DNA from: Paenibacillus endophyticus
Lineage (GTDB): Bacteria > Bacillota > Bacilli > Paenibacillales > Paenibacillaceae
Direction of reading: 5' to 3'
Assembly: GCF_014192395.1 (NCBI RefSeq)
Contig: NZ_JACHXW010000003.1
Location: 1 to 64,000, forward strand
Length of the DNA stretch: 64,000 bases
The position numbers and the translations under genes were made by a program. Below the pieces are notes generated by a model. That model saw only the letters and a list, made by a program, of their open reading frames with translations, was not told the DNA's origin and ran no database searches. Numbering within the stretch: the stretch's first letter is position 1; each line of letters opens with the position of its first letter. Positions 1 through 9,582 of this stretch are shown here, piece after piece.

Positions 1-19
1 TAAGATGGGAGTAGCTCAT
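1..19 (-). CDS. Start of probable IS30-family transposase (cut by window edge)
   Basis: Only the first six codons are visible, from ATG at 17-19 on the minus strand, reading MSYSHL. An AGGAGA motif lies about 8 nt upstream. IS30-family transposases commonly begin MSYxHL followed by a helix-turn-helix, but none of that is inside the window. The gene points away from the glycogen operon, in the same direction as its transcription. Confidence 0.4.
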
Positions 20-117
20 GTTGGTTTCTCCTGTACAAAATGGTGGTGTGGTAACTTCCATTTTACACGAAGCCTTCATGGGCCTTTTGTTTTTTAGGTG
101 TCGCACTTCATTTTACA
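1..117 (-). mobile_element. Edge of a probable IS30-family insertion sequence
   Basis: Reading the minus strand, this stretch ends in the first codons of an ORF encoding MSYSHL, a start typical of IS30-family transposases, preceded by an AGGAGA ribosome-binding site. Upstream are two copies of TTTTACA-type sequence, one near position 60 and one ending near 117 in TGTAAAATGAAGTGCGACA on the minus strand. I take the latter as the likely terminal inverted repeat. The rest of the element lies left of the window, so the second end and any target duplication cannot be checked. The family call rests on six residues and general layout, so it is tentative. Confidence 0.45.
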
Positions 118-183
118 ATCCGTCAAGTAAAAACGTTCTTTTCATTCACGCAGCAGTCTCCCTTTCCTATCAGGCATAACAAA

Positions 184-222
184 AAGAGCCCGTATGCTCA
201 ATAAAACAGCATACGGGCTCTT
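184..222 (-). terminator. Terminator of the glycogen operon
   Basis: A perfect 15-bp stem (184-198 with 208-222) has a 9-nt loop. On the minus strand it is followed by a run of five T. It lies just downstream of the GH15 gene stop and should end the glg operon transcript before the IS30-like sequence. Confidence 0.9.
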
Positions 223-247
223 AACTTGTTAGTCCTAAATGGACATG

Positions 248-2233
248 CTAAGTGTCTTTATTCGCTTCCTTCTCCAAACGGAGCTGCTTGTATTTCTCCG
301 CATATTTGCTTACGCTGTGAACAACTGTTGCATGAGACCAAGTTAGCGGTGCTACGGATAGCGGCGATCCGTCATACGGATTTAACTGCTCAGGCAGCAT
401 GCCGCTTTGCAAAGCATGATCTGACACCCATTGCAAGGTTTGGCGCGGTCCTTCGAGCTCTTCAAGCGATTTCGCAGAATCAATCTCAAAGTTAGCCACC
501 CAGAGCGTACAAATAATCCAAGGATTCCCCGGCACCTTATCGATTTCTCCGGATTGCTGGAAGTAATAATCATTCGTATATCTGGCAATACCGCCGATAT
601 GCGTTTTGACCTGCAGGCCTTCCTTGATTGCAAGCATCGTCTGCACGACGCGATAATCATCAACCGGCAGTACACCGAACTCCAACACACCGAATAAGCT
701 GCTCTCCAGCGTCATGTCCTTCACCCAGCGATTATCCTTCTGGATTAGGCCGCGAGCGAATCTTCCCGTTTCCTCATCCCACAAATGGGTGATCATCCCT
801 TGCTTAATCATTTCAGCCGTACTTTTGTAGTGATCGCTCCGTTCATAATCACCGAACAGGTCCGTGAAATATGAAGCAGCCATCAGCCCGCCATAAACGG
901 ATGCCACGGTGTATGTCCATATCCCGTACCGCTCCTCCCACAAATCATAGCTCGGCTTCGGCAGAGACAGCGAGGGCTCAATATAAGAGCTTAAGAAAGC
1001 AGCAGCCTTTCGAATGAGGTTGCTGTATAAGGATTGCGGCAGCTCAATGACTTGATTCCTCGAATAATCCTTCCACAAGGCGAACAGGACAAGCGCTGTT
1101 TCATCCTCTTGAATCGGCAATCGCCTGCTTCCCTGTACGATATAAGGATGCCAGCTCGATCCCACTGTTCCGTCTGGATTGTATTTATGGTACAGGTAGC
1201 CATCGGGCGACAAGGCTTGCGCGCAGAAATGAAAAAACGGTGCAATAACGCTCTGATATCCTGCCATTGACATCGCATCCGCGATTAATGCGCCGTCACG
1301 CGGCCACATATAGCTATAATGATCGCGGTTATATTGCAGGATGTCCGTATCATTCGCAGCTAATATGGCTCCGCGCTCATCTACTTGCGTACGGACGAGG
1401 AGCAGGCTTTGTTTGAACATTTTTACAACGTCATGCGGCAAATCACCAAGATCCGATTCTGCTCTGCTTAGCCAATGCTTCCAGTATACCACCATGCGGC
1501 TAAGCAGCTTTTCCGGATGGTTATCCTGTACGTATTGGTTCAGCTCCTTCACCTCTACGAGGTTTTGGCCGATTGACATCCAATAGTAAATCGTTTTTTC
1601 ATTATGCGGCGGGACGAGCGTACGGAAGCTGATCGTGCTGTCAACCGAGCCCTGTGCTATTGAATTGCCCATCAATACGCCGTCTTCAGCGTCGCGCCAC
1701 GTACCCTCTGCAGAATGAAACCTTTTGATGCCGGTAGAATACTGCGTCATGCCGCCTTCATCCGAAAAACCGTTGAACATGAAATAATTGTTCCGCTTGT
1801 AATGATACAGCGTATGGTTTTCCGGATAATACACTGCTGTATCCCCCACCTCAGAGCCATCGATCATTAAGTCTTGATGAAAAAACAATCGAACCTCTTT
1901 CGTGACATCAGACTTGTTGCGGATTACAACCCGTTTGATATAAATGCATTCCCGTTGATGAATGCCGTCATTCATATGAAGCTCAATGCCTAATCCCTCA
2001 TGCTTAGCTGTAATATTCGTAACTAGCGAATCATCGATATAATCCAAATCAAACTTCCACTCCGGCTCATCCAGCCAGCTAAAAGCACCCTCAACCCAAA
2101 CGCCTAAACGGCAATATTGACCGCCTACGTGATTTAACTGTCCAACAAAAGGATAATATATATCCCGAATGTAACAGTGCTGATCCAAATTAAGGAGCAT
2201 CTTTCCGTTGCCGATTACAAGATGACGGGCCAT
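248..2233 (-). CDS. Glycoside hydrolase family 15 protein (glucoamylase-like)
   Basis: This 661-residue protein looks like a bacterial GH15 exo-glucosidase. It has an N-terminal beta-sandwich region (about 1-260) and an alpha/alpha-barrel. Barrel motifs include YMWPRDG (308-314), DLWEERYG (430-437, with the likely general acid Glu) and EQLNP near 615 (the likely general base Glu). There is no signal peptide, so it should act in the cytosol. Its ATG has an AAAGGAG site and overlaps the end of glgA by 19 nt, so the two are probably translationally coupled. It occupies the last operon position, which in B. subtilis belongs to glycogen phosphorylase glgP. I infer a role in cutting glucose from glycogen or related glucans. 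GH15 also contains trehalases and dextran-active enzymes, so the exact substrate is open. Confidence 0.85.
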   Translation of the reverse strand: MARHLVIGNGKMLLNLDQHCYIRDIYYPFVGQLNHVGGQYCRLGVWVEGAFSWLDEPEWKFDLDYIDDSLVTNITAKHEGLGIELHMNDGIHQRECIYIKRVVIRNKSDVTKEVRLFFHQDLMIDGSEVGDTAVYYPENHTLYHYKRNNYFMFNGFSDEGGMTQYSTGIKRFHSAEGTWRDAEDGVLMGNSIAQGSVDSTISFRTLVPPHNEKTIYYWMSIGQNLVEVKELNQYVQDNHPEKLLSRMVVYWKHWLSRAESDLGDLPHDVVKMFKQSLLLVRTQVDERGAILAANDTDILQYNRDHYSYMWPRDGALIADAMSMAGYQSVIAPFFHFCAQALSPDGYLYHKYNPDGTVGSSWHPYIVQGSRRLPIQEDETALVLFALWKDYSRNQVIELPQSLYSNLIRKAAAFLSSYIEPSLSLPKPSYDLWEERYGIWTYTVASVYGGLMAASYFTDLFGDYERSDHYKSTAEMIKQGMITHLWDEETGRFARGLIQKDNRWVKDMTLESSLFGVLEFGVLPVDDYRVVQTMLAIKEGLQVKTHIGGIARYTNDYYFQQSGEIDKVPGNPWIICTLWVANFEIDSAKSLEELEGPRQTLQWVSDHALQSGMLPEQLNPYDGSPLSVAPLTWSHATVVHSVSKYAEKYKQLRLEKEANKDT

Positions 2234-3681
2234 GATTCTTTCTCCTTTCGATGCGCTAAGAGTTGTGAGTAAACGGATATATAGGCTTTGGCGGAGCGAT
2301 TCCAGCTGTAATCTTCATTACTGCCGTTACTCACGATTTGCTTCCAGACTTCCTCATTGCGATACAGAGCAAGTGCTCTGCGCATGGTGTACATATAATC
2401 ATGCGCGTTGTAATTCGCAAAGCTGAAGCCGTTTCCTTCGCCAGTATATTCGTTGTAGGCTTGTACCGTGTCCTTTAGTCCGCCTGTCTCGCGAACAACC
2501 GGTACGGATCGGTAGCGCAGCGCCAGAAGCTGACTTAAACCGCATGGCTCGAATTGTGAAGGCATTGCGAATATATCCGAGCCTGCGTAAATTCTGCGGG
2601 CAAGTCGATCATCATAGCCAATCCATACTTTGAATTTGTCTGGATAGCGGTAGGTCATGTCATTAAAAAACTGCTCGTATTTCGCGTCGCCTGCTCCTAG
2701 CAGTACAAACTGCACATCCTCTTGCAGCAGCAGCTCCTCAAGCGTTGCTGCAATTAGATCGAATCCCTTCTGCTCGACTAAACGGGACACAATACCGACA
2801 AGCGGGATATCCTCCGATAGCGGAAGTCCCAACTCCCGCTGGAGCTCGACTTTGTTCTTGCGTTTCCGGCTTAGCGAATCGCGGTAAGGTACCTCAAGTG
2901 CTCTGTCGTTCATTGGATCGAACAATTCATCATCGATGCCATTCACAATGCCGATCAAATCCTGGGAACGGTATCGGAGCAGAGAGTCCATTTTCTCGCC
3001 GAAATATTCGGTTTGAATTTCTTCCGCATACGTGCTGCTAACCGTTGTCAGCTTGTCGGCATATACGAGTCCGCCCTTCATGCAGCTCCCTGCGCCATGG
3101 AATTCCAAGCTATCGGCCTGGAACATGTCATATCCGACGCCAAGCAAATCCATGAGCAAGTCAATGCCGAACAATCCTTGATATTTCAAGTTATGGATGG
3201 TGAATACCGACTTCGTATATGCCCACGCCGGATCGTAATAATATCTTGTTTTGAGCAAAAAGGGGATTAATCCCGTTTGCCAATCATGGCAATGCACGAT
3301 ATCTGGATGGAAATCCATATACCGCACAGCCTCCATCACCGCAAAGCAGAAAAACACGAATCGTTCCGCGTCATCGCCATAGCCATACAAACCTTTGCGC
3401 TTGAAATAATGCTCATTATCGATTAAATAATAGATCACACCATCAAACTCTGCCCTTAGCAAGCCACAATATTGATTGCGCCAGCTGAACGAAACCGTAA
3501 AATGAGCGACCTGCTCAAACTGCCCGATTAGCGCAGCCGGAATCTCATCATATTTCGGTAATACGACTCTGGTATCAACGCCCCGCTTGTTCAGCGCCTT
3601 AGGGAGCGCCCCTGCAACATCGGCAAGTCCGCCTGTCTTCGCAAGCGGTACCGCTTCAGAGGTTGCGAACAAAATGTTCAT
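2215..3681 (-). CDS. glgA: Glycogen synthase (ADP-glucose)
   Basis: This 488-residue GT5 enzyme transfers glucose from ADP-glucose to the growing alpha-1,4-glucan chain. The N-terminal KTGGLADVAG motif (16-25) is the ADP-glucose binding signature. The GT-B C-terminal half carries the FEPCGLSQ motif with its conserved Glu. Length is normal for bacterial GlgA. The ATG has an AGGAG site six bases upstream. It follows glgD after a gap of about 110 bp, the largest in this operon. It supplies linear chains for GlgB to branch. Confidence 0.97.
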   Translation of the reverse strand: MNILFATSEAVPLAKTGGLADVAGALPKALNKRGVDTRVVLPKYDEIPAALIGQFEQVAHFTVSFSWRNQYCGLLRAEFDGVIYYLIDNEHYFKRKGLYGYGDDAERFVFFCFAVMEAVRYMDFHPDIVHCHDWQTGLIPFLLKTRYYYDPAWAYTKSVFTIHNLKYQGLFGIDLLMDLLGVGYDMFQADSLEFHGAGSCMKGGLVYADKLTTVSSTYAEEIQTEYFGEKMDSLLRYRSQDLIGIVNGIDDELFDPMNDRALEVPYRDSLSRKRKNKVELQRELGLPLSEDIPLVGIVSRLVEQKGFDLIAATLEELLLQEDVQFVLLGAGDAKYEQFFNDMTYRYPDKFKVWIGYDDRLARRIYAGSDIFAMPSQFEPCGLSQLLALRYRSVPVVRETGGLKDTVQAYNEYTGEGNGFSFANYNAHDYMYTMRRALALYRNEEVWKQIVSNGSNEDYSWNRSAKAYISVYSQLLAHRKEKESWPVIL

Positions 3682-3790
3682 AGGATTCTCCTTTCTTATG
3701 GACGCCGCATCAGCAATGCATCAACCCAATCAGAAACAGCGATCTATTTCCTATCACGGTGTATAGCATTATTCGCGGCCATATATAAAT

Positions 3791-4903
3791 TTAAATGATT
3801 TTTCGTTTCCCAGCTAAAAACGGCGAGCTTGCCGCTCCTCGTATATCCCTCTCGGCTTCAACCCGAACATCCTTGTCCAAAATGCTGTGCTGCAAAAAGC
3901 TGTCCTCGCCAATAATGCCGTTTTGCATGACGATGCTGTTGCTTACGATAGCCCCCTTCTGAACATGTACTCCTCGGAACAGAATGCTGTTGACGACAGT
4001 GCCTTCAATCCGGCAGCCGTTAGCGATTAACGAATTCGTTACTTTGGAGCTTCCTAAGTAACGTGCAGGAGGCTCATCTTTGACCTTTGTGAATATAGGC
4101 CCAGGTTGATAGAAAAGCTCCTTCCAGATATCCGGGTCTAACAAATTCATATTGTTGCGATAATAGCTGCCAATCGTATTGACTACGCCTAAGTAACCCT
4201 CGTACATGTATCCGAATACCTTTAATTGATCCAGTCTTGAGAAAATAGCATGCCGAACGAGATGATCCTGCCCTTGTGCCAGTGAGGTTTCTACCAGCTC
4301 CATAAGCAGATCCTTCCGCATGACATACATCTCCATGGAGTTGATGTCGCTTGCCATACGGCCGTAATGGTCCTGAATTGCCGTTATGCGGCTTTCGTCG
4401 TCCATTTTCACCTTTCTGGCTTTGCCGGTGAGTAAATCATGCTGCTGCTTGCAGACAACCGTAATGTCAGCTTCGCGCTCCAAATGGAACTGAATGACTT
4501 TCTCAAAGTCGATATTGCATACCATATGGCTGCGTGTAATAACCACGTAATCTAGTGCAGCGCGATTGAAATAATCACGTTGTTGATAGAAATGATATAA
4601 ATCACCGCGGCTAATTTCTTGAATATCATCCGTTGCAGGCGGTAGAACGAATAAACCGCTTTGACGATGCTGCAAATCCCAATGCTTGCCCGATCCAAGG
4701 TGGTCCATCAGCGAACGATATTTGGTATGCGCAAACACGGCTACTTTCGAAATGCCGGAATTGACCATGCTTGACAGCACGAAATCGATGAGGCGGTATC
4801 TGGCGCCAAATGGAACGGTTGCGAGGCAGCGGCCTTGCGTTAAACGCTCCAGTTCATCCGTCTCATGGATTAAATTAATGACGCCCATGACTTTATGTTT
4901 CAT
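3791..4903 (-). CDS. glgD: GlgD, ADP-glucose pyrophosphorylase regulatory subunit
   Basis: This 370-residue protein is a paralogue of GlgC with a nucleotidyltransferase fold and a C-terminal left-handed beta-helix. The catalytic glycine-rich loop of GlgC (AGGEGKRL) is replaced here by a divergent segment around residues 8-22, as in the known GlgD subunits of Bacilli. Those subunits form a heteromer with GlgC and modulate its activity. The ATG overlaps the glgC stop as ATGA, with an AGGAGG site inside the end of glgC, so the two subunits are likely made in a coupled way. Confidence 0.93.
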   Translation of the reverse strand: MKHKVMGVINLIHETDELERLTQGRCLATVPFGARYRLIDFVLSSMVNSGISKVAVFAHTKYRSLMDHLGSGKHWDLQHRQSGLFVLPPATDDIQEISRGDLYHFYQQRDYFNRAALDYVVITRSHMVCNIDFEKVIQFHLEREADITVVCKQQHDLLTGKARKVKMDDESRITAIQDHYGRMASDINSMEMYVMRKDLLMELVETSLAQGQDHLVRHAIFSRLDQLKVFGYMYEGYLGVVNTIGSYYRNNMNLLDPDIWKELFYQPGPIFTKVKDEPPARYLGSSKVTNSLIANGCRIEGTVVNSILFRGVHVQKGAIVSNSIVMQNGIIGEDSFLQHSILDKDVRVEAERDIRGAASSPFLAGKRKII

Positions 4904-6066
4904 GAGTGCTCCACCTCCTGCAGCAAATGATCGTTCGTTACATATTGATCCACAGCGATAACCGTAATGGCATTATCATCCGGGCTTCCGATTGTGACAC
5001 CGGCCTGAATGACCGCACCCTCGCCTATAATAGCCCGATAAATGCGCGCGCCTTCACCGATTCTCACGTTCGGCATAACAACGGATTCCGAAATAACCGT
5101 ATCTTTGCCAGCCTTGACCCCATAGAACAATACGGATCGATCTACGCTGCCTTCGATTAAACACCCTTCCGTAATTAAAGAAGCAGAAACCTCGGCATGC
5201 GCTCCAATATGCTGAGCTGGCTGATTGGGATTTACGGAGTATATTCTCCATTCATCATCCGCGAGCTCCAAAGGAGGTTCATCAGCAAGAAGATCCATAT
5301 TCGCTTCCCATAGACTTTCGATCGTACCGACATCCTTCCAATAACCCTTGAACGGGTAGGAATGCAGCCGTTTTCCATCCCGCATCATTGCTGGGATCAG
5401 ATCCTTGCCGAAATCATGGCTTGATGTGCGGCTTGCTTCATCGTATATCAAATATTTTTGCAGCTCAGACCAAGTGAAAATATAAACGCCCATGGAAGCG
5501 ATATTGCTCGTTGGATTTTTCGGTTTTTCTTCGAACGCCGTGATACGATCCTCATCATCAATGTGCATGACGCCAAATCGACTTGCTTCCTTCCAGTCGA
5601 CCTCGATGCCGGCAATAGTAACATCGGCGCCAGAGCGCTTATGATGCTGGAGCATCAATTCATAGTCCATTTTGTAAATGTGATCGCCAGAAATAATAAG
5701 GACATACTCCGGATTATAGGGCTCAATGAAGGACATATTCTGATAAATGGCATTCGCGGTTCCTTTGTACCATACGCCGCCTTTTTGCTTCATGAACGGC
5801 GGCAATATCGTCATTCCCCCGTCCCTTCTATCGAGTCCCCAAGGGCTCCCGATGCCCAAATAACGGTTAAGCTCAAGCGGTTGATATTGGGTAAGCACGC
5901 CTACAGTATCAATTCCTGAATGCGCACAGTTGCTCAAAGTGAAGTCGATAATTCTGTATTTCCCGCCAAAATAAACAGCTGGCTTCGCCAAATCCTTCGT
6001 AAGCACGCCTAATCTTTTACCTTCTCCGCCTGCGAGCAGCATAGCGATCATTTCTTTACGGCCCAT
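4900..6066 (-). CDS. glgC: Glucose-1-phosphate adenylyltransferase
   Basis: GlgC makes ADP-glucose from glucose-1-phosphate and ATP, the committed step of glycogen synthesis. The 388-residue protein has the nucleotide-binding loop AGGEGKRL (12-19), a YKMDY segment, an EEKP motif and a C-terminal beta-helix. I place the start at the ATG at 6066. A GAGGGAG site sits nine bases before it, while two in-frame upstream candidates, a TTG at 6075 and an ATG at 6072, are too close to that site. It lies 16 bp downstream of glgB and overlaps glgD by 4 bp. Confidence 0.96.
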   Translation of the reverse strand: MGRKEMIAMLLAGGEGKRLGVLTKDLAKPAVYFGGKYRIIDFTLSNCAHSGIDTVGVLTQYQPLELNRYLGIGSPWGLDRRDGGMTILPPFMKQKGGVWYKGTANAIYQNMSFIEPYNPEYVLIISGDHIYKMDYELMLQHHKRSGADVTIAGIEVDWKEASRFGVMHIDDEDRITAFEEKPKNPTSNIASMGVYIFTWSELQKYLIYDEASRTSSHDFGKDLIPAMMRDGKRLHSYPFKGYWKDVGTIESLWEANMDLLADEPPLELADDEWRIYSVNPNQPAQHIGAHAEVSASLITEGCLIEGSVDRSVLFYGVKAGKDTVISESVVMPNVRIGEGARIYRAIIGEGAVIQAGVTIGSPDDNAITVIAVDQYVTNDHLLQEVEHS

Positions 6067-6082
6067 GGACATCAACTCCCTC

Positions 6083-7990
6083 TCAAAGTGTGTTCCCCGA
6101 TTCTAAGGTGATGAACAGGAATGCCAAGGGGGGTAAATGAAGCGTAATGCTTTGTTCGTGTCCGTGCCAAGATACCCGTTCGCTATTGTAGCTCTTCTGT
6201 ACAAGTGATTCCGTTCCGCCAAATTGCTTGTCGTTGCTATTCATTAAAGAGCGATAAGCACCTGGCTCTGGAACGCCGATACGAAATTCTCCGTAGTCAT
6301 TCCTAGAGAAATTGGCAAGAACGATAGTAAAGCTCGAATTGCCGCGGCGGATAAAGGATATGACGGATTGCTCCGCATTATGAACGTCAATCCATTCAAA
6401 GCTGTCATGTTCGCTGTCCCGCTCCCAAAGCGAGGCTTGGTCAACGTACAGGCGGTTTAGCGTTTTGACGTAATGATGCATGCTGTTATGCATTTCGTAT
6501 TCCAGCAGCATCCAGTCCAACATATCGCCGTCCTTCCATTCGTCAAACTGGCCCCATTCACTGCCCATGAATAAAAGCTTCTTGCCTGGATGGGTCATCC
6601 AAAAACCATAAAAAAGCCTCAATTGGGCGAATTTCTCTTCGTAGCTGCCAGGCATTTTGTTCAATAGTGAACGTTTTCCGTGCACAACCTCGTCGTGCGA
6701 GAGGGGTAGAACGTAATTTTCAGAAAAAGCATAAAGGAGCGAAAATGTGATGAGATGGTGGTGGTTTGAGCGTTCGGACGGATCAAGCTCCATATAGCGC
6801 AGCATGTCGTTCATCCAGCCCATATTCCATTTAAAATTGAATCCGAGGCCGCCTTTGTAGGTCGGTGCCGTTACGGCAGGCCATGCGGATGAATCCTCAG
6901 CAAGCATAAGCGTATCGGGGTAATAATGAAACACGGTTTCATTGAGCTTCTTGATGAAGCGGAGAGCATCCAGATTGTCTGGGCCGCCTAAGTAGTTGTA
7001 TGTATGCATTTCGGGCGGTTTATCCATGTGCAGATTAATCATGCTGGCAACAGCGTCTACACGCAAACCGTCAATATGATACATTTCCATCCAGTACATC
7101 GCATTCGAAATGAGGAAGCTGACGACTTCTTCCTTGCCGAAATCGAAAGCAAGCGTTCCCCATAGCGGCTTCTCGGCACGTTTGGCATCCGCACCTTCAA
7201 AGATGGGCGTACCGTCAAACAGGCGCAAGCCGTGGTCGTCTTTGCAGAAATGGCCGGGAACCCAATCCAAAATAACGCCTATTCCGGATTGATGGCATTT
7301 GTCTACGAAACGCATCAGCTGCTTTGGCGTACCATAGCGGCTCGTCACGGCATAAAACCCCGTAATCTGGTAGCCCCATGATTGATCAAAAGGATGCTCT
7401 GCGATTGGCATCAATTCAATATGCGAATAGCCCATTTCTGCGACGTAGGGAATAAGATCATCTGCCAGTTCTTCATACGTAAAAAAGTCTTCTTTTCCTT
7501 TGATTTTCCAAGAGCCGGCGTGAACTTCATAGATAAGCAGCGGGTTAGTGTAGGCGGGAAGCTTCTTTTTTTTCTTGTTCCACGTGGAGTCCTTCCACTT
7601 ATACCCGCTTAAGCTTGTCACGATAGAAGCTGTACCCGGTCGTCGCTCAGCGAAGAAAGCGAATGGATCGGCCTTTCTAATCATGCTGCCATCCGGCGTG
7701 ACGATCTCGTATTTATACAATTCGCCTTCTCCGATGTTAGCGATGAACAATGAAAAAATGCCCGTTTCATCGATTCTTTCCATCTCATGCATAGTACCTG
7801 TCCATTCGTTGAAACCGCCGATCACTCGGACCTTTGCTGCTTGTGGAGCCCAGACTGTAAAACGAACGCCGTCTGTACCGTCCACTCGTACGAGGTGAGC
7901 ACCCATAAAACGGTAGCTGTGGTAGGAAGTGCCTTGATTAAACAAATATAAGTCCTTGTGCGAAAGCCCGTTTGATGCCGTTTGAACCAT
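6083..7990 (-). CDS. glgB: 1,4-alpha-glucan branching enzyme
   Basis: This 635-residue GH13 enzyme introduces alpha-1,6 branches into glycogen. An N-terminal CBM48-type domain ([17 protein letters not shown], 47-63) precedes the catalytic barrel. The expected catalytic residues are visible: nucleophile Asp312 in GLRVDAV, acid/base Glu365 in LAED and the transition-state pair His432-Asp433 in SHDE. It is the first gene of the operon. The ATG follows an AGGGGGTG site by about ten bases, and a promoter candidate lies about 75 bp upstream. Confidence 0.97.
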   Translation of the reverse strand: MVQTASNGLSHKDLYLFNQGTSYHSYRFMGAHLVRVDGTDGVRFTVWAPQAAKVRVIGGFNEWTGTMHEMERIDETGIFSLFIANIGEGELYKYEIVTPDGSMIRKADPFAFFAERRPGTASIVTSLSGYKWKDSTWNKKKKKLPAYTNPLLIYEVHAGSWKIKGKEDFFTYEELADDLIPYVAEMGYSHIELMPIAEHPFDQSWGYQITGFYAVTSRYGTPKQLMRFVDKCHQSGIGVILDWVPGHFCKDDHGLRLFDGTPIFEGADAKRAEKPLWGTLAFDFGKEEVVSFLISNAMYWMEMYHIDGLRVDAVASMINLHMDKPPEMHTYNYLGGPDNLDALRFIKKLNETVFHYYPDTLMLAEDSSAWPAVTAPTYKGGLGFNFKWNMGWMNDMLRYMELDPSERSNHHHLITFSLLYAFSENYVLPLSHDEVVHGKRSLLNKMPGSYEEKFAQLRLFYGFWMTHPGKKLLFMGSEWGQFDEWKDGDMLDWMLLEYEMHNSMHHYVKTLNRLYVDQASLWERDSEHDSFEWIDVHNAEQSVISFIRRGNSSFTIVLANFSRNDYGEFRIGVPEPGAYRSLMNSNDKQFGGTESLVQKSYNSERVSWHGHEQSITLHLPPLAFLFITLESGNTL

Positions 7991-8062
7991 TCTTTGGTTT
8001 CACCCCCTGTTGGATGATCAATGACGAGTCAGAATCAGCAGAGCGTGCTATACTTTATCCAT

Positions 8063-8091
8063 ATTATACATGGTTTGGTGAAAAAAACACA
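8063..8091 (-). promoter_or_regulatory. Candidate promoter of the glycogen operon
   Basis: On the minus strand a perfect -10 box TATAAT (8063-8068) lies 17 bp from a weak -35 box TGTGTT (8086-8091). Transcription would start near 8056, giving a leader of about 65 nt before glgB. The weak -35 leaves room for an activator. Confidence 0.5.
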
Positions 8092-8135
8092 GTCGTTTTC
8101 ATAGAATTCGACAGTATTTTTTATTCCGTGTCAGA

Positions 8136-8375
8136 TTAAGTGACATTACTCTGACTTGGTCCCATAACACGTTGGATATAATAGTGCTTTGCACAGAACC
8201 CCTTCGTTATTGATGCATTAGTGCAGTTTACCCATTTGCAGTTAGAGACCTGCTTTACTCTACGAGGTCTGACCGTATTGGGATCTCCGTGCCTAAGTAA
8301 CCGTTGGTGGTGCATCGCACATAAATCTTTCGCTTTGATTGGCTTCAGACAGTTTTCTATGCTGCAATAATTCAT
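8136..8375 (-). CDS. Small protein with two Cys/His zinc-finger-like repeats
   Basis: This is a 79-residue protein of unknown function. It holds two copies of a C-x4-C-x9,10-C-x2-H motif: CSIENC then CAMHHQR followed by RHGDP, and CKWVNC then CAKHYYI. Similar modules occur in phage-type HNH proteins, but no HNH catalytic core is present here. I chose the ATG at 8375 because an AGGGGG site sits seven bases upstream, while the upstream in-frame start at 8438 has none. It is divergent from the PAS-HTH regulator gene. Binding of zinc, and perhaps nucleic acid, is inferred from the motif only. Confidence 0.65.
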   Translation of the reverse strand: MNYCSIENCLKPIKAKDLCAMHHQRLLRHGDPNTVRPRRVKQVSNCKWVNCTNASITKGFCAKHYYIQRVMGPSQSNVT

Positions 8376-8486
8376 GTTCAGTCCCCCTGAGTGTTGCCAT
8401 TTAGATAATTTCTGATTGCTATGTCTATCTGCTATCATATTATCGGGAAAATGAAATAGAATAAAGCCTGCTGTACGTTTGTTTCA

Positions 8487-8561
8487 GGCGGTTTAGACTA
8501 AATTAAACGCCATATACACCGTGTAGGTATACTTTAAGCTACCGAGTTTAATTAATTAAAC
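8487..8561. promoter_or_regulatory. Cluster of AT-rich inverted repeats, possible operators
   Basis: Three palindromic elements sit between the divergent cysteine-finger and PAS-HTH genes. At 8487-8511 GTTTA and TAAAC half-sites are flanked by GGC and GCC. At 8515-8525 is TACACCGTGTA. At 8546-8561 is the perfect 16-bp palindrome GTTTAATTAATTAAAC. The shared GTTTA/TAAAC half-sites suggest binding by a dimeric regulator, perhaps the adjacent HTH protein. This is inference from symmetry and position. Confidence 0.4.
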
Positions 8562-8608
8562 CAAAAAGCCCATTCTGAAACATGTACGAAAATGCCAAAA
8601 TCACGTAC

Positions 8609-8637
8609 TTGTTTGTTGTGATCGTCTATTTTATACT
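8609..8637 (+). promoter_or_regulatory. Candidate promoter of the PAS-HTH gene
   Basis: TTGTTT (8609-8614) and TATACT (8632-8637) are 17 bp apart. The start codon is 50 bp downstream with an AGGAGG site between. The inverted repeats at 8487-8561 lie just upstream. Confidence 0.5.
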
Positions 8638-8686
8638 TTTAATTGATAATTAGGTAGAAAAATGGAAATAAGAGGAGGATTTATAT

Positions 8687-9580
8687 TTGTCGATTTACAG
8701 TCAAGTCTTTCAATTGCTTCATCAGCCTATGCTCATCATGAGTCAGAATGAACTTGATGTCCGGATCGTAGACGCCAATCAGGCATTTCTAAGACTTTCT
8801 GGTTATACTCTCGAGGAACTTCAGTCCAAAAACGGCAGATATCTACTTCAAAAATACAATATCGACACTACGATTCAGGTTGTAAAAAGCGAAGTAATTC
8901 TGCAAACGAAACTAAATCAACAAATATCCGTCCGCGTTGACCAGCAGCCATTGCCGGCTTGCCCGGAGGATGGCTGTACCTGTTCCTTTGTTATTTTCGA
9001 AAATTTGACCCCCTACAAATGGATCGAGCAGCAAGCGGAGAAAAACAAAGTATTGATCAGCGGCATCGTAGACCGTCAGCAGCATATCCGTTTTTTGAGA
9101 GATAGCTTAGCTCCCCTATTATTTGAACCCGATCAAAAAATGCAAAATGAAACGCTTATGCAATTCATAGATGATTCCGAGCATGTGAAAATTATGAAAA
9201 TCATTCAGGAAACCTACCTGCTTAAGAAAGAACGAAGCTTAACGCTCAAGACTAGCAAGCTTAGCGGAATTGAATTGGAGCTCTCCGTCACTTTCGCCCC
9301 GATTGTGGACGGATTCGGCGAAGCGCATGAGTTCGCGTTTGTAATATGGGATTTGAAGCCAGTCGACGATCAAATTGACGCTTCGTTGAAGCTTCGCATA
9401 TGGATGGCCAAACGAGACATGACAGCCGGCCATTTGTCCACGGTAACGGGCATTTCCATTCAAACGATATCTAAGCTGCGCAATGGCAAAATAGTAAAGC
9501 CCCAAAGACTCACAGCAGAGCTGATCGCTTCGGAGCTTCAAGTGGACGTGCAAGAAATTTGGTCAGAGGTCAGAAAATAA
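8687..9580 (+). CDS. PAS-domain transcriptional regulator with C-terminal XRE-type HTH
   Basis: This 297-residue protein begins with a PAS-like domain (about 8-115; signature IVDANQAFLRLSGYTLEEL). A middle region (about 115-230) may be a second, divergent PAS fold. A helix-turn-helix of the XRE/Cro kind sits at about 232-295 (AGHLSTVTGISIQTISKLRNGK). No membrane segment or kinase domain is visible, so it is probably a one-component cytosolic sensor-regulator. The start is a TTG eight bases after an AGGAGG site. Its ligand and targets are unknown; the inverted repeats upstream suggest autoregulation. It ends 2 bp from the convergent helD stop. Confidence 0.75.
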   Translation: MSIYSQVFQLLHQPMLIMSQNELDVRIVDANQAFLRLSGYTLEELQSKNGRYLLQKYNIDTTIQVVKSEVILQTKLNQQISVRVDQQPLPACPEDGCTCSFVIFENLTPYKWIEQQAEKNKVLISGIVDRQQHIRFLRDSLAPLLFEPDQKMQNETLMQFIDDSEHVKIMKIIQETYLLKKERSLTLKTSKLSGIELELSVTFAPIVDGFGEAHEFAFVIWDLKPVDDQIDASLKLRIWMAKRDMTAGHLSTVTGISIQTISKLRNGKIVKPQRLTAELIASELQVDVQEIWSEVRK

Positions 9581-9582
9581 AA

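Noticed and set aside
3791..4903. A second, catalytic GlgC
   Set aside because: The glycine-rich catalytic loop is missing and the pairing with glgC fits the GlgD regulatory subunit.
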